Source of the DNA: Draconibacterium sediminis
GTDB lineage: Bacteria > Bacteroidota > Bacteroidia > Bacteroidales > Prolixibacteraceae
Direction of reading: 5' to 3'
Assembly: GCF_000949475.1 (NCBI RefSeq)
Contig: NZ_JRHC01000001.1
Span: 1,364,001-1,428,000, forward strand
DNA length: 64,000 bases
In this document: positions 7,618 to 16,753 of the stretch, one piece after another
How positions within the stretch are numbered: position 1 is the first letter of the stretch
Layout: every line of letters starts with the position of its first letter
Translations under genes and position numbers: made by a program
Notes under the pieces: model-generated
Databases searched by the model: none
Seen by the model: only the letters and a program-made list of their open reading frames with translations
What the model was told of the DNA's origin: nothing

Positions 7618-10600
7618 ATGAAAAAACTATTAAAATTGTTAGTAGTTGTGTGCGTGATACTGGTTGCAAATGTCAGTTGGGCACAACAAAATAGAGTTAC
7701 AGGAACAGTAACGGACCAGGATAGAAATAGTCTGCCTGGAGTAACAGTGGTCGTTAAAGGCACTACGCAGGGAACGGTTACAAATGCTGATGGGGAGTAT
7801 TCTCTTGCAGCTATTCCTGTAGATGCGACGTTGGTGTTTTCTTTTGTTGGCATGCTAACACAGGAAATTGCTGTAGACAATCAATCCACAATTGATGTGA
7901 CAATGACTGTTGACGCCATTGGTATTGAGGAAGTTGTGGCTGTTGGGTATGGTACAGTAAAACGTTCCGACCTTACCAGTTCGATAAGTACTGTTTCGAA
8001 AAGTGAATTGGAAACCCGTGTAACAACGAATCCTCTTCAAGGATTAGCTGCCAAAGTTCCCGGACTTAACATATACAATAACAACGGAACTCCAGGAGGA
8101 GATCTTAGTTTTAATATCAGGGGATTTTCTTCTATTAATGGTTCAAATACACCATTAATTCTGGTGGACGGAGTGATAACATCAAATATGTCAGGATACT
8201 CTGCTTCAGATATTGAATCAGTTTCTATCCTAAAAGATGCTTCAGCAACAGCAATTTATGGTGCGCGAGGAACAAATGGCGTTATTCTGATGACTACCAA
8301 AAAGGCCAAAAAGGGGGATTTTAGCATAAACTATGATGGCAAAGTTAGTATTGGTGTACAAGCACGCCGGATTGAAATGCTGGATGCTGCAGGTTACATG
8401 GAGTTATTTAAAAGAATGTGGGAGTATAACCCGGCTAGAGGGGCATATGATAGTGTAATTAAGCCGCGACTTCATAGTGATTATCCCCTTTTGTTTGATG
8501 CCAATAATAATCCGATTTATGATACAGACTGGCAGGATGAAGCTGTTGGAACTGCTATCTCGAACTATCATCATGTATCAATAACCCAGGGAACTGAGAA
8601 GTCTAGGTCAGGAATATATCTGGGAATGAATAATGAAAGAAGTCTTTTCGAAATGGATTATCAAAAAAAGTACACTTATCGATTCAATTCTGAATATAAT
8701 TTGAGGAAATGGTTAATTGTTGGGGGCGAATTAAGTGGTTGGTCAGTTGACCAGCAAATAAGGGGTGCATCAGGTACGGGGGGATTAAACCTTGCCAGAA
8801 CATTAATTGAGACTCCTCCAATTTTACCGGTACAATTTCCTGATGGTACTTTTGCAACGTTTCGGGATTGGGGATATAATGCAAATGGTGAGCCACAACA
8901 ATATTATTCACAAGGGAATAATCCTGTTGCACAATCAAATAATTCTTTAGGATTGTCTCCTGTTAAAGCTTCAAATTTGAGATTAAGCCTTTATACAGAT
9001 ATTAAACTTAATGATGAGTTGACATTTAAGTCGATATATACCAATGAAAGAAGTAATCGATTGGCTTACGATTGGGGAATTCACACCAATATTGATGGAA
9101 ATGGACTGGGACATGCTAATGGAAATACCAGTCGAGTTTCCACCTGGACATCAGATAATACGATTACTTACGATAAAATAATTAACGAGGAGCATCGTTT
9201 AACAGCACTTCTGGGGGCTCAATGGTCTTCTTCATATACCAATTCATTGTCAGCATCCAGTTCCGGATATACAACCGATTTCTATAAGTATTATAATATG
9301 GGTGTTGGTTCGCAGCCTTCATCTGTAGGTTCTGGCTATAGCGCTTTTTCTACCAATTCCTTTTTTGGTCGTTTGAATTATGTCTACGACGATAAGTATT
9401 TGGTTACCCTTAGTTCCCGATACGATGGTTCATCTGTATTTGGAGCTGATAATAAATATGCAATGTTCCCTTCCGGTGCATTAGGCTGGATTCTTTCTAA
9501 CGAAAATTTCTTTGCTGATAGGGCAACACTTTCCGACCTAGTTTCTTTCTTTAAAATAAGAGGTAGTTATGGTATAACAGGGAATTCGCCCAGCGCGTAT
9601 TCTTCTCTCGGTACAATCGGAAACTACACGCTTAATTTAAACAATCAAATTATTAAAGGTTCCGGAATTGGAGGAGCCCCAAATGCAGATTTGCGTTGGG
9701 AGAAAACGGCTCAATTGGATATTGGTGCTGATATAAAAATGTTTAAAAATAGGTTATCACTGACGGCTGACTGGTATTCAAAGAAAACCGAAGATCTTTT
9801 ATTCAATGTTCCGGTATCAGTTGTGTCGGGTTACACTTCGGTAACAACAAATATTGGTAGTGTTGAAAATAAAGGGGTAGAACTATTTATTTCAGGAGAT
9901 ATTATTCAGAAAAAAGATTTTAATTGGAACGCAAGTGTTCTATATGCAAAAAATAATAATAAAGTACTTGCATTAGGTACTAATGATGCAGATGTGATTA
10001 CCTCTGGCTTCTTGGGTGCTTCAACAATTCTTCGGGTTGGAAAACCAATGGGATCATTTATTGGAGTTGAAAGAATTGGAACCTGGGGAACTGATGAAGC
10101 TGCAGAAGCTGCTAAGTATAATAAGAAGCCAGGCGATATCAAGAGACTTGATGTTAACAAGGATTACAAATTTGATCAGGAGGACATGCAGTTTTTAGGA
10201 AGTCCGTTTGGAAAGTATGACATGACTTTTTCAACTTCGGTAAGATATAAAAACTGGGATATGAGTGTTGATATTCAAGTGAGACAAGGGAACAAAATTG
10301 AGAATGTTGCTGCGTTAACCGTTGAAGATAGAACTTGGTATGCAACCGGATATGCTACAATATTGGAAGAAGCCTGGACTCCAGACAATCAAAACACCAT
10401 GGTACCGGCAATTCGAATGCATGTTGACCCTTGGAGTACTGATTTTGGAAGTTATATGGACAGCCATTGGTTAGAAGATGGTTCTTTTATTAGGGGACGA
10501 AGTTTAAACTTGTCTTACAGAATGCCTAAAGATATAATTAGTTTCTTAAGCCTGCAAAGTGCAAAGTTATATGTAAATCTTGACAATTTCTTTTTGATTG

Positions 10601-10725
10601 CTAAAAATAGGGACTTCGATCCAGAAGCATCATCATTTGGAGGTGGATATTCAGGACAAGGACAAACTTTTTATGGTACACCAAGGGCTCGTACATATAC
10701 TTTGGGCTTAAATATTAACTTTTAA
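7618..10725 (+). CDS. susC: SusC/RagA-type TonB-dependent receptor (mannoside locus)
   Basis: A 1035-residue outer-membrane beta-barrel that imports oligosaccharides with energy from TonB. A signal peptide ends near VSWAQ (residue 23). Next comes a carboxypeptidase-regulatory-like domain at about 25-105 (GTVTDQDRNSLPGVTVVVKG), then the SusC plug with VAVGYGTVKRSDLTSS and LVDGVI, then the barrel, which ends on a terminal aromatic (LGLNINF). It lacks an STN domain, which fits control by the LacI-type regulator instead of a FecR/ECF pair. It is followed at 11 bases by its SusD partner. The substrate is inferred to be an alpha-mannose-containing glycan from the genes downstream. Confidence 0.95.
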   Translation: MKKLLKLLVVVCVILVANVSWAQQNRVTGTVTDQDRNSLPGVTVVVKGTTQGTVTNADGEYSLAAIPVDATLVFSFVGMLTQEIAVDNQSTIDVTMTVDAIGIEEVVAVGYGTVKRSDLTSSISTVSKSELETRVTTNPLQGLAAKVPGLNIYNNNGTPGGDLSFNIRGFSSINGSNTPLILVDGVITSNMSGYSASDIESVSILKDASATAIYGARGTNGVILMTTKKAKKGDFSINYDGKVSIGVQARRIEMLDAAGYMELFKRMWEYNPARGAYDSVIKPRLHSDYPLLFDANNNPIYDTDWQDEAVGTAISNYHHVSITQGTEKSRSGIYLGMNNERSLFEMDYQKKYTYRFNSEYNLRKWLIVGGELSGWSVDQQIRGASGTGGLNLARTLIETPPILPVQFPDGTFATFRDWGYNANGEPQQYYSQGNNPVAQSNNSLGLSPVKASNLRLSLYTDIKLNDELTFKSIYTNERSNRLAYDWGIHTNIDGNGLGHANGNTSRVSTWTSDNTITYDKIINEEHRLTALLGAQWSSSYTNSLSASSSGYTTDFYKYYNMGVGSQPSSVGSGYSAFSTNSFFGRLNYVYDDKYLVTLSSRYDGSSVFGADNKYAMFPSGALGWILSNENFFADRATLSDLVSFFKIRGSYGITGNSPSAYSSLGTIGNYTLNLNNQIIKGSGIGGAPNADLRWEKTAQLDIGADIKMFKNRLSLTADWYSKKTEDLLFNVPVSVVSGYTSVTTNIGSVENKGVELFISGDIIQKKDFNWNASVLYAKNNNKVLALGTNDADVITSGFLGASTILRVGKPMGSFIGVERIGTWGTDEAAEAAKYNKKPGDIKRLDVNKDYKFDQEDMQFLGSPFGKYDMTFSTSVRYKNWDMSVDIQVRQGNKIENVAALTVEDRTWYATGYATILEEAWTPDNQNTMVPAIRMHVDPWSTDFGSYMDSHWLEDGSFIRGRSLNLSYRMPKDIISFLSLQSAKLYVNLDNFFLIAKNRDFDPEASSFGGGYSGQGQTFYGTPRARTYTLGLNINF

Positions 10726-10736
10726 AAAAATAGAAA

Positions 10737-12230
10737 ATGAAAAAATACATAATAATATTATTTGTTTTATTTAGCTCTGTGTCTTGCGAGGAATTTCTTG
10801 TAGAAGATGCACGTAGTGTACAAACAAGTGATAATTTTTATAAAACAGAAGCAGATATGAATTCTGCAGTAAACGCAATTTATGCTTTTTTATACAGCCC
10901 GTATAATAAGAGTGGTTATGATGATTTACCATGTGCTATGTTAGAAATGATAACTGGGCAATGGAACAATGTATCACAGTGGCCTGAAACAGGTTTCTAT
11001 TACGATTTGACAAATTCATCAGGAAGTTCATATACGCTTAATTTTTGGCAAAATTGTTACAAAGGAATTGAGTCGGCTAACTTAGTCATCGATAAAATTA
11101 TAGACGTTCCATTTAAAAATGAAGCAGATAAAAATAGTCTCATTGGAGAAGCGAAATTTTTAAGAGCCTACTATTATTATTTATTAGTAAATATTTTTGG
11201 TGATGTTCCAATGAAAACTACACATACATCGTCTCCAGCAAATGATGGTTTGCTGCCAAAAACTTCTGTAAAGACAATTTATGAGGAAGTAATTGTACCC
11301 GATTTGATTTTTGCAGAAGGGAATTTAAAATATGCTACTACAGTTGGTAATGGAAGAGTATCTGTTGGTGCCGCCAAAACGCTTCTTGCAAAAGTATATT
11401 TAAGCATGGCGGGAAATCCAGTTAATAGCACTACTACTATGAATTTGGCAAAAACTAAAGCTTTGGAAGTCATTACTAGTAATTCATTTTCATTGTTTCA
11501 AAGTGATGAAAACTTAACTTGGTTTGATAAGTTAAATAATTCTAGTTATGATAACACAGAGGAGCATATATGGGATCTGAATTACAATTATCCTGATTTC
11601 CAATCAAGCATGAATATATATTTTCTTCCTAAAGACAGAGTTATGACAGAAGCAGGATTTCCAGGATTTGGTGGTTTTTATCCTGATGCTGATTATTTGA
11701 ATAGTTTTGATGCAGATGATTTAAGAGGGCGAAACAATATGGGATTCTTTTATAATAGTTATACTATTGATGGAATTACCTACGAATTTCCCTGGGCAGT
11801 ATATAAGTTTTTCGATAAAGAAATAATACAGACAGGTCCTGGAAGTGGAAAGAATTTTCCTCTTTTAAGGTATGCCGATCTTTTGTTGATGTATGCTGAA
11901 GCACAAAATGAGTCAGATGGCAGCCCAAATGCAACAGCCTATAAAGCGGTAAATGATATTAGAGAAAGAGCAGGTCTTGCTCCTGTTTCTGGATTAAGTC
12001 AGGATCAGTTTAGAGAAGAAGTGTGGAAACAAAGATATTGGGAGCTAGGAGCCGAAAATAAAACATATTTCGATATTGTTAGAACCCAAAAGGTATATGA
12101 TGCAAAACAAAATGCTTTTGTACCGATTGTAGGTTTTGAATTACCTAGTGGAGCGGTTGTAAAGGAAGGTTACTTACCATTTCCAATTCCAATGACAGAA
12201 GTTCAAATCAATCCTTTATTGGCGGATTAA
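10737..12230 (+). CDS. susD: SusD/RagB-type glycan-binding lipoprotein (mannoside locus)
   Basis: A 497-residue surface lipoprotein that forms the lid of the SusC channel and binds glycan. The lipoprotein signal ends at C17 (FSSVSC). The SusD fold is supported by the N-terminal TPR-like helices (ANLVIDKIIDVP, LIGEAKFLRAYYYYLLVNIFGDVP), by the RYADLLLMYAEAQNE segment and by the C-terminal ELGAENKTYFDIVRT segment. It is co-transcribed with susC and ends just before a strong intrinsic terminator, so these two form their own unit or the high-expression 5' part of a longer one. Confidence 0.95.
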   Translation: MKKYIIILFVLFSSVSCEEFLVEDARSVQTSDNFYKTEADMNSAVNAIYAFLYSPYNKSGYDDLPCAMLEMITGQWNNVSQWPETGFYYDLTNSSGSSYTLNFWQNCYKGIESANLVIDKIIDVPFKNEADKNSLIGEAKFLRAYYYYLLVNIFGDVPMKTTHTSSPANDGLLPKTSVKTIYEEVIVPDLIFAEGNLKYATTVGNGRVSVGAAKTLLAKVYLSMAGNPVNSTTTMNLAKTKALEVITSNSFSLFQSDENLTWFDKLNNSSYDNTEEHIWDLNYNYPDFQSSMNIYFLPKDRVMTEAGFPGFGGFYPDADYLNSFDADDLRGRNNMGFFYNSYTIDGITYEFPWAVYKFFDKEIIQTGPGSGKNFPLLRYADLLLMYAEAQNESDGSPNATAYKAVNDIRERAGLAPVSGLSQDQFREEVWKQRYWELGAENKTYFDIVRTQKVYDAKQNAFVPIVGFELPSGAVVKEGYLPFPIPMTEVQINPLLAD

Positions 12231-12246
12231 TAGTTGAGTTAGTTAG

Positions 12247-12270
12247 AGCCCGGCATTTGCCGGGCTTTTT
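12247..12270 (+). terminator. Rho-independent terminator after susD
   Basis: The stem AGCCCGGC/GCCGGGCT (12247-12254 with 12259-12266) has a 4-base loop and continues directly into five T. It begins 16 bases after the susD stop. It separates susCD from the enzyme genes, or attenuates read-through. Confidence 0.9.
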
Positions 12271-12464
12271 AAAATAATGTACATATTCTGATTGCTTATT
12301 TTCATTTGTTAGAGTTTTATTGCTGATAAGTATTTTGTCGTCAGGTATTTAGGCTATGCTGAAAGTTTAGAGTCGGGAGTTTTAAGTCACATGTAACGCA
12401 AGTCATTTGTTTTGTTAAAACGGTACAGCTATAGGTACAAAGGATAAAGAATAAATCTATATAC

Positions 12465-13859
12465 ATGGACAGAAGAAAATTTATACAATTCACAGGAATC
12501 ACTGGCTTGTCAATCGGTGGTGGAGTTTCTTTGTTTTCTTGTTCTAATTCTACATTAAATAAGGAAGAAGAAATCAAAACGAAGTCAATTCTGGCCTTTA
12601 AGCGTTTTGAGGAAGTTTGGGACTTCAATGATTTCTGGAAAAGGGGAAATACATTCGATGCCTGCCTTGTTTTTGTGCAGGCTGTTCAGCAACGCTGGCC
12701 CAATCATCCACAGGTAAAAGAAATGACAACTGCTGTTCATGAAATGCTAAAAAAGAATCTTGCTTTTTTCAGAACGGTCAAGGTGGAAGATATGTGGGCC
12801 GACGATTTTGGCTGGTGGGGACTTATGGGATTAAACGCACGTAAGTTTTTACTCAAGATGGGCGAAACCGAACTGGCAGATCAATACTGGGAATTAGCAA
12901 ACGATTTGTGTTGGGAATACAAAAAAAATACGGCCTACGATTACAGCAACGATGCCCTTCCTGTTCCTCACGGATGTCGAAATGGCGATGCGGCGGGCAA
13001 TAGTTTGGGTGTGAAAAACACTGTCACTAATGTGCTGCTGTTTTTATTATCGTCACGAATTTACAGGGTGGCAAAAGATGAACAACGGCAAGATACAGAC
13101 AAATACCTCGATATGGCTTTCCGCCAATGGTTATGGTTCCGCCAATGGTTTAAATTAGAAGAATTTCAGTATTTGAAAAGTCTTTCTACCGAAGAAGGAG
13201 CAATGGTGCAGGAGCGCCCCATGGCTGAGTCTGAAGGCTCTGGCTACACCGAGAAAATTCACCCGCCCTGGGCCGAAGGTTGGGTGTGGTCTGGTGATCA
13301 GGGAATGCTTGTAGCTGCCCTAACCGATATGATTGCCGTGAAAAACGACCTTGAACTTCATGTGAAAAAGAACAATCCGGACACAGCATTCAAGGCTGAT
13401 GAATTTAAAAATCAAGCCTTGAATATAATTCAGCAAATAGGTAGCGGTGTTAAAAACGCCTTGGTTGCCAATGTGGATGGTATTATCCGCGAAGCGCCTT
13501 GCCTGGCGAGTTTTGGACCGGAACATGGACGCGATTATGTGGCAGGTCGCGGAATAATGATGCGCTATCTGGGTAGTGCCGAAGAAAAAGCGCTTTTGGG
13601 AGTCAAGCTTGATAATGAAGTTGAACAAACAGTAAAGGCTATTTGGGAAACCAGAGATAATAACAACAACCAATTTCAACCCGAATTTACCAGCGAAGAA
13701 AACGATATGTTGTATGTGGAGCAGTTCCAGGAATTATGGGGAATTGCAGACAATGTGTATAAATGGAACCTGGATAAAATGATAGAAAAGAATAAGTATG
13801 GCGTTTGTCAGGCTATTGGTTTAGATATGATTGGAGCTGCCATAAAAACAATTAAATAA
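12465..13859 (+). CDS. GH76-like (alpha-1,6-mannanase type) lipoprotein
   Basis: A 464-residue exported protein with an (alpha/alpha)6-type helical pattern resembling glycoside hydrolase family 76, which cleaves internal alpha-1,6-mannose backbones. WADDFGWWGLMGLNA carries the adjacent Asp pair (D113, D114) that matches the catalytic DD of GH76. Further GH76-like stretches are WSGDQGMLVAAL and GRGIMMRYL. The N-terminus has a twin-arginine start (MDRRKFIQF) and a lipobox ending at C26 (SLFSC), so it may be a Tat-exported lipoprotein. It precedes three GH38 genes by 8 bases, fitting a role in opening the mannan for exo-acting enzymes. The family is assigned by motif resemblance only and could be a GH76 relative with another specificity. 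Confidence 0.65.
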   Translation: MDRRKFIQFTGITGLSIGGGVSLFSCSNSTLNKEEEIKTKSILAFKRFEEVWDFNDFWKRGNTFDACLVFVQAVQQRWPNHPQVKEMTTAVHEMLKKNLAFFRTVKVEDMWADDFGWWGLMGLNARKFLLKMGETELADQYWELANDLCWEYKKNTAYDYSNDALPVPHGCRNGDAAGNSLGVKNTVTNVLLFLLSSRIYRVAKDEQRQDTDKYLDMAFRQWLWFRQWFKLEEFQYLKSLSTEEGAMVQERPMAESEGSGYTEKIHPPWAEGWVWSGDQGMLVAALTDMIAVKNDLELHVKKNNPDTAFKADEFKNQALNIIQQIGSGVKNALVANVDGIIREAPCLASFGPEHGRDYVAGRGIMMRYLGSAEEKALLGVKLDNEVEQTVKAIWETRDNNNNQFQPEFTSEENDMLYVEQFQELWGIADNVYKWNLDKMIEKNKYGVCQAIGLDMIGAAIKTIK

Positions 13860-13867
13860 GCATTGAT

Positions 13868-16729
13868 ATGAAAAAAATAGTATTGTTATTGATCGCCGTT
13901 GGGCTACTGTTTAATTTGGTATTTGCGAAGCCAAAAGAAAAGATGTTAAACTTTAGCTATGATAAACCCTACAAATATGAATTAACAAATGGAAGGTACT
14001 GGGTTTCGGCTATAGTTACTGAGGATTGCTGGACAGAGGAAATGAAACTGAGTTTTAATAACGAAATTCTTTCAGTTGTAAAACTGGAAAATGGCGACTG
14101 GGAAATTGAACTCCCATTGATTGGCGATCCAGGATTTCTGGAGATTTCAAAAAGTGAAAAAGAGGTACAGAAGCAGTATTTCGAGCCGCTGATTCCGGCC
14201 GACTGGGATTACTTTACCGGAGGAAAAGTTCATCTGATTGTTTCGTCGCATCAGGACATTGCCTGGATGAATACCCCCGATTATTGCCGTGACGAACGGG
14301 TGCATAAAATTGTTTTGCCAGCCTTGGATCTTATGGACAGCGTACCTTCTTTTAAATTCGAGATGGAGCAAACGCTTAATTTGATGGAGGTGTTGGAAGA
14401 TTCTCCTGAAAACCGACAACGTTTAATCGATACCTATCAATCGGGCAACTTTGAGTGGGGAGCCACATTTACCCAGCCATACGAAGGATTTGAATCGGGT
14501 GAGCAGCTGGTTCGTCAGTCGTATCTTGGCCGCCGCTGGATTAAAAAGAATCTGCCGGGCATGGATGCCGTTGTGGCCTACAATGTTGATGTTCCTGGCC
14601 GTTCTATTCAGGTGCCTCAGTTGTTCAAGAAATCGGGCATCGATTATTTGTTTGTTTCGCGAATGAAAGAAGGATTTTACAACTGGTACAGTCCTGATGG
14701 TTCAAGCATATTCACATACAGCCCGGGCAACTATGGCTGGTATCATTACCACGAAAAAATATTCGATGCCGATGCGATTACTGCTATTCACGAAATGGCC
14801 AAAATACTGAAAAGCTGGAACAGTTATTACCGAGAACGAAACATCCCGGCACACTACGGAGCAGTAATGAGCGCCGATGCCGGAGGCCCTAAATATTACA
14901 AAGAGGTAATTGAAGACTGGAACGAAATAGCCAAAACAGCAGGCATCAATATGCCTGAAATTCACCATTCAACGGCATTGGAATTTTTGCAAGAAGTAAA
15001 TGTTCCCGAAGCAAAAATCGATTCCATTTACGGCGAGCGACCTAACCTGTGGTTGTACATTCACGGTGCAGCGCATTACCAGGCTGCCAAAGCCAAAAAA
15101 GAAGCCGCAGTAAACATTCCTTCTGCTGAAATTTTCAATACTATCAATTGTCAGCTGGAAGACGATTTTTCAAAATACCCTCAAGACGAACTCGACAAGG
15201 CCTGGTTTAATGCCATATTCCCCGATCATGGCTGGGGCGGAAAGCATGGCGAGATAACCGACAGTATCTTTCGCGCAGCACTGGAAACCGGAAACGAAAT
15301 AGGTAAAAAACTGCTCAACGAGTCGCTGAACAGTATTTCGGATAAAATTGATTTGTCAGAATCACAAAACATTGTTGTTTTTAACGACCTTTCATGGAAC
15401 AGAGATGGCTTTGCAAGTACAGATATCTCACACCTGAAAGGAAACGAATGGGTTGTGGTTGACAACAACGGGAAAGAAGTTCCCACCCAACTGGTTCAAT
15501 CCGAAGGCAAAAAGGAATTGGTTTTCAACATCGATGAGATACCTTCCATCGGTTACAAAACTTTTAGTATCAAGAAAGGCAAGCGACAAACTCCTGCCAT
15601 AACCGTTGCTACAAACTATTGCGACAACCAGTTTTATACCATGAGCCTTGGCAAAGGTGGCATCACCAGCTTGTTCGATAAAAGCCTGAATAAGGAAGTG
15701 TTCAACACAGCTACCATGGCTGCAGGCGATTTGTTCCATATGGGATACAGCGGAAACGGGGCAGGCGAGTTTGTAATTATTACCGCACCCAATTATGGCG
15801 GTATGGAACGTGCCCACGAAAAAGAAAGCAGCTGGAGTTTAGTGGAATCCGGCGTCGTGTATTCCAAATTCCAATCGGAATACAAAATGACGAACTTCTC
15901 AGTAAAGCAGTATATCACGGTTTATCACCAGAAAAAACAAATCGATTTGGAATACGATATTCCTGATTGGCCGGGCGAACACAACCGCCAGATTCGGGTG
16001 ATGTTCCCGCTGAACATGGAAGAAAATGCTCAAATATCGTACGATGTACCCATGGGAATGGTGCATGTTGGCAAAGACGAGTTGCAAATGCGTCCTGGCG
16101 GTTCAGCCTGGGGAGGCACTTATCGCCAAAAGTCAGAAGAAATTAACCCACGTGAGATTCAGAACTTCATGACCGCCAATGGCAGTGGTTTTGGATTTAC
16201 CATGTCAACTAATGTGGTAACGGCTGATTATGTCGATCCGAGCATGAACTCGGCACCTTATCCTGTAATCAATTCTGTGTTGCTTTCAACGCACAAAAGT
16301 TGCCATGGAGAAGGGCCTTATTACCATCAGAAAGGGGCACATTCGTTTAAATTCTCCATTAAATCGCACGAAGAAGGATGGAAAAACGGTTTCCAATTCG
16401 GGATAGCTGCCAACCACCCGCTGCATGCGCTTTTAAAATCGGGCAAACAAAAAGGGGAGCTTCCTGCTGAGAAAAGCTTTGTGAGCACTTCAAATCCGTT
16501 TGCAGTGATAACAACCATCAAGAAAGCAGAAGACGATAACGACATGGTGATCCGCTTGTTGGAAGCAGAAGGAAAAACAAAGGCTGTAGAACTGAACCTG
16601 TTTGAAGCTGTTAAGGAAACCTTAAAAACCGATATGATTGAGGAGAACCCCATAGACATGAAACAGGCTGGAAAGGAAATAAAATTAAACTTAAAAGGAC
16701 ATTCAGTTGAAACGTATAGAATGAAGTAG
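13868..16729 (+). CDS. GH38-type alpha-mannosidase, copy A
   Basis: A 953-residue secreted GH38-like alpha-mannosidase (retaining, Zn-dependent). A Sec signal ends near VFAKP (residue 21), without a lipobox. A short beta-rich N-terminal extension reaches about residue 115. The catalytic domain starts with SSHQDIAWM (H128, D130 as zinc ligands). NVDVPGRS supplies the predicted nucleophile D241, and DHGWGG supplies the further zinc ligand H454. The remainder is the C-terminal beta-sandwich region of the family. It is the first of three tandem paralogues. It probably acts in the periplasm on oligosaccharides delivered by SusC. Linkage preference cannot be read from the sequence. Confidence 0.9.
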   Translation: MKKIVLLLIAVGLLFNLVFAKPKEKMLNFSYDKPYKYELTNGRYWVSAIVTEDCWTEEMKLSFNNEILSVVKLENGDWEIELPLIGDPGFLEISKSEKEVQKQYFEPLIPADWDYFTGGKVHLIVSSHQDIAWMNTPDYCRDERVHKIVLPALDLMDSVPSFKFEMEQTLNLMEVLEDSPENRQRLIDTYQSGNFEWGATFTQPYEGFESGEQLVRQSYLGRRWIKKNLPGMDAVVAYNVDVPGRSIQVPQLFKKSGIDYLFVSRMKEGFYNWYSPDGSSIFTYSPGNYGWYHYHEKIFDADAITAIHEMAKILKSWNSYYRERNIPAHYGAVMSADAGGPKYYKEVIEDWNEIAKTAGINMPEIHHSTALEFLQEVNVPEAKIDSIYGERPNLWLYIHGAAHYQAAKAKKEAAVNIPSAEIFNTINCQLEDDFSKYPQDELDKAWFNAIFPDHGWGGKHGEITDSIFRAALETGNEIGKKLLNESLNSISDKIDLSESQNIVVFNDLSWNRDGFASTDISHLKGNEWVVVDNNGKEVPTQLVQSEGKKELVFNIDEIPSIGYKTFSIKKGKRQTPAITVATNYCDNQFYTMSLGKGGITSLFDKSLNKEVFNTATMAAGDLFHMGYSGNGAGEFVIITAPNYGGMERAHEKESSWSLVESGVVYSKFQSEYKMTNFSVKQYITVYHQKKQIDLEYDIPDWPGEHNRQIRVMFPLNMEENAQISYDVPMGMVHVGKDELQMRPGGSAWGGTYRQKSEEINPREIQNFMTANGSGFGFTMSTNVVTADYVDPSMNSAPYPVINSVLLSTHKSCHGEGPYYHQKGAHSFKFSIKSHEEGWKNGFQFGIAANHPLHALLKSGKQKGELPAEKSFVSTSNPFAVITTIKKAEDDNDMVIRLLEAEGKTKAVELNLFEAVKETLKTDMIEENPIDMKQAGKEIKLNLKGHSVETYRMK

Positions 16730-16753
16730 AACTTAGATAAACCAATAAAAATC

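Noticed and set aside
12414-12429. Possible fourth LacI operator (GTTAAAACGGTACAGC) before the GH76-like gene
   Set aside because: Only 11 of 16 positions match the operator at 6387 and the palindrome is lost. Not listed as a site.
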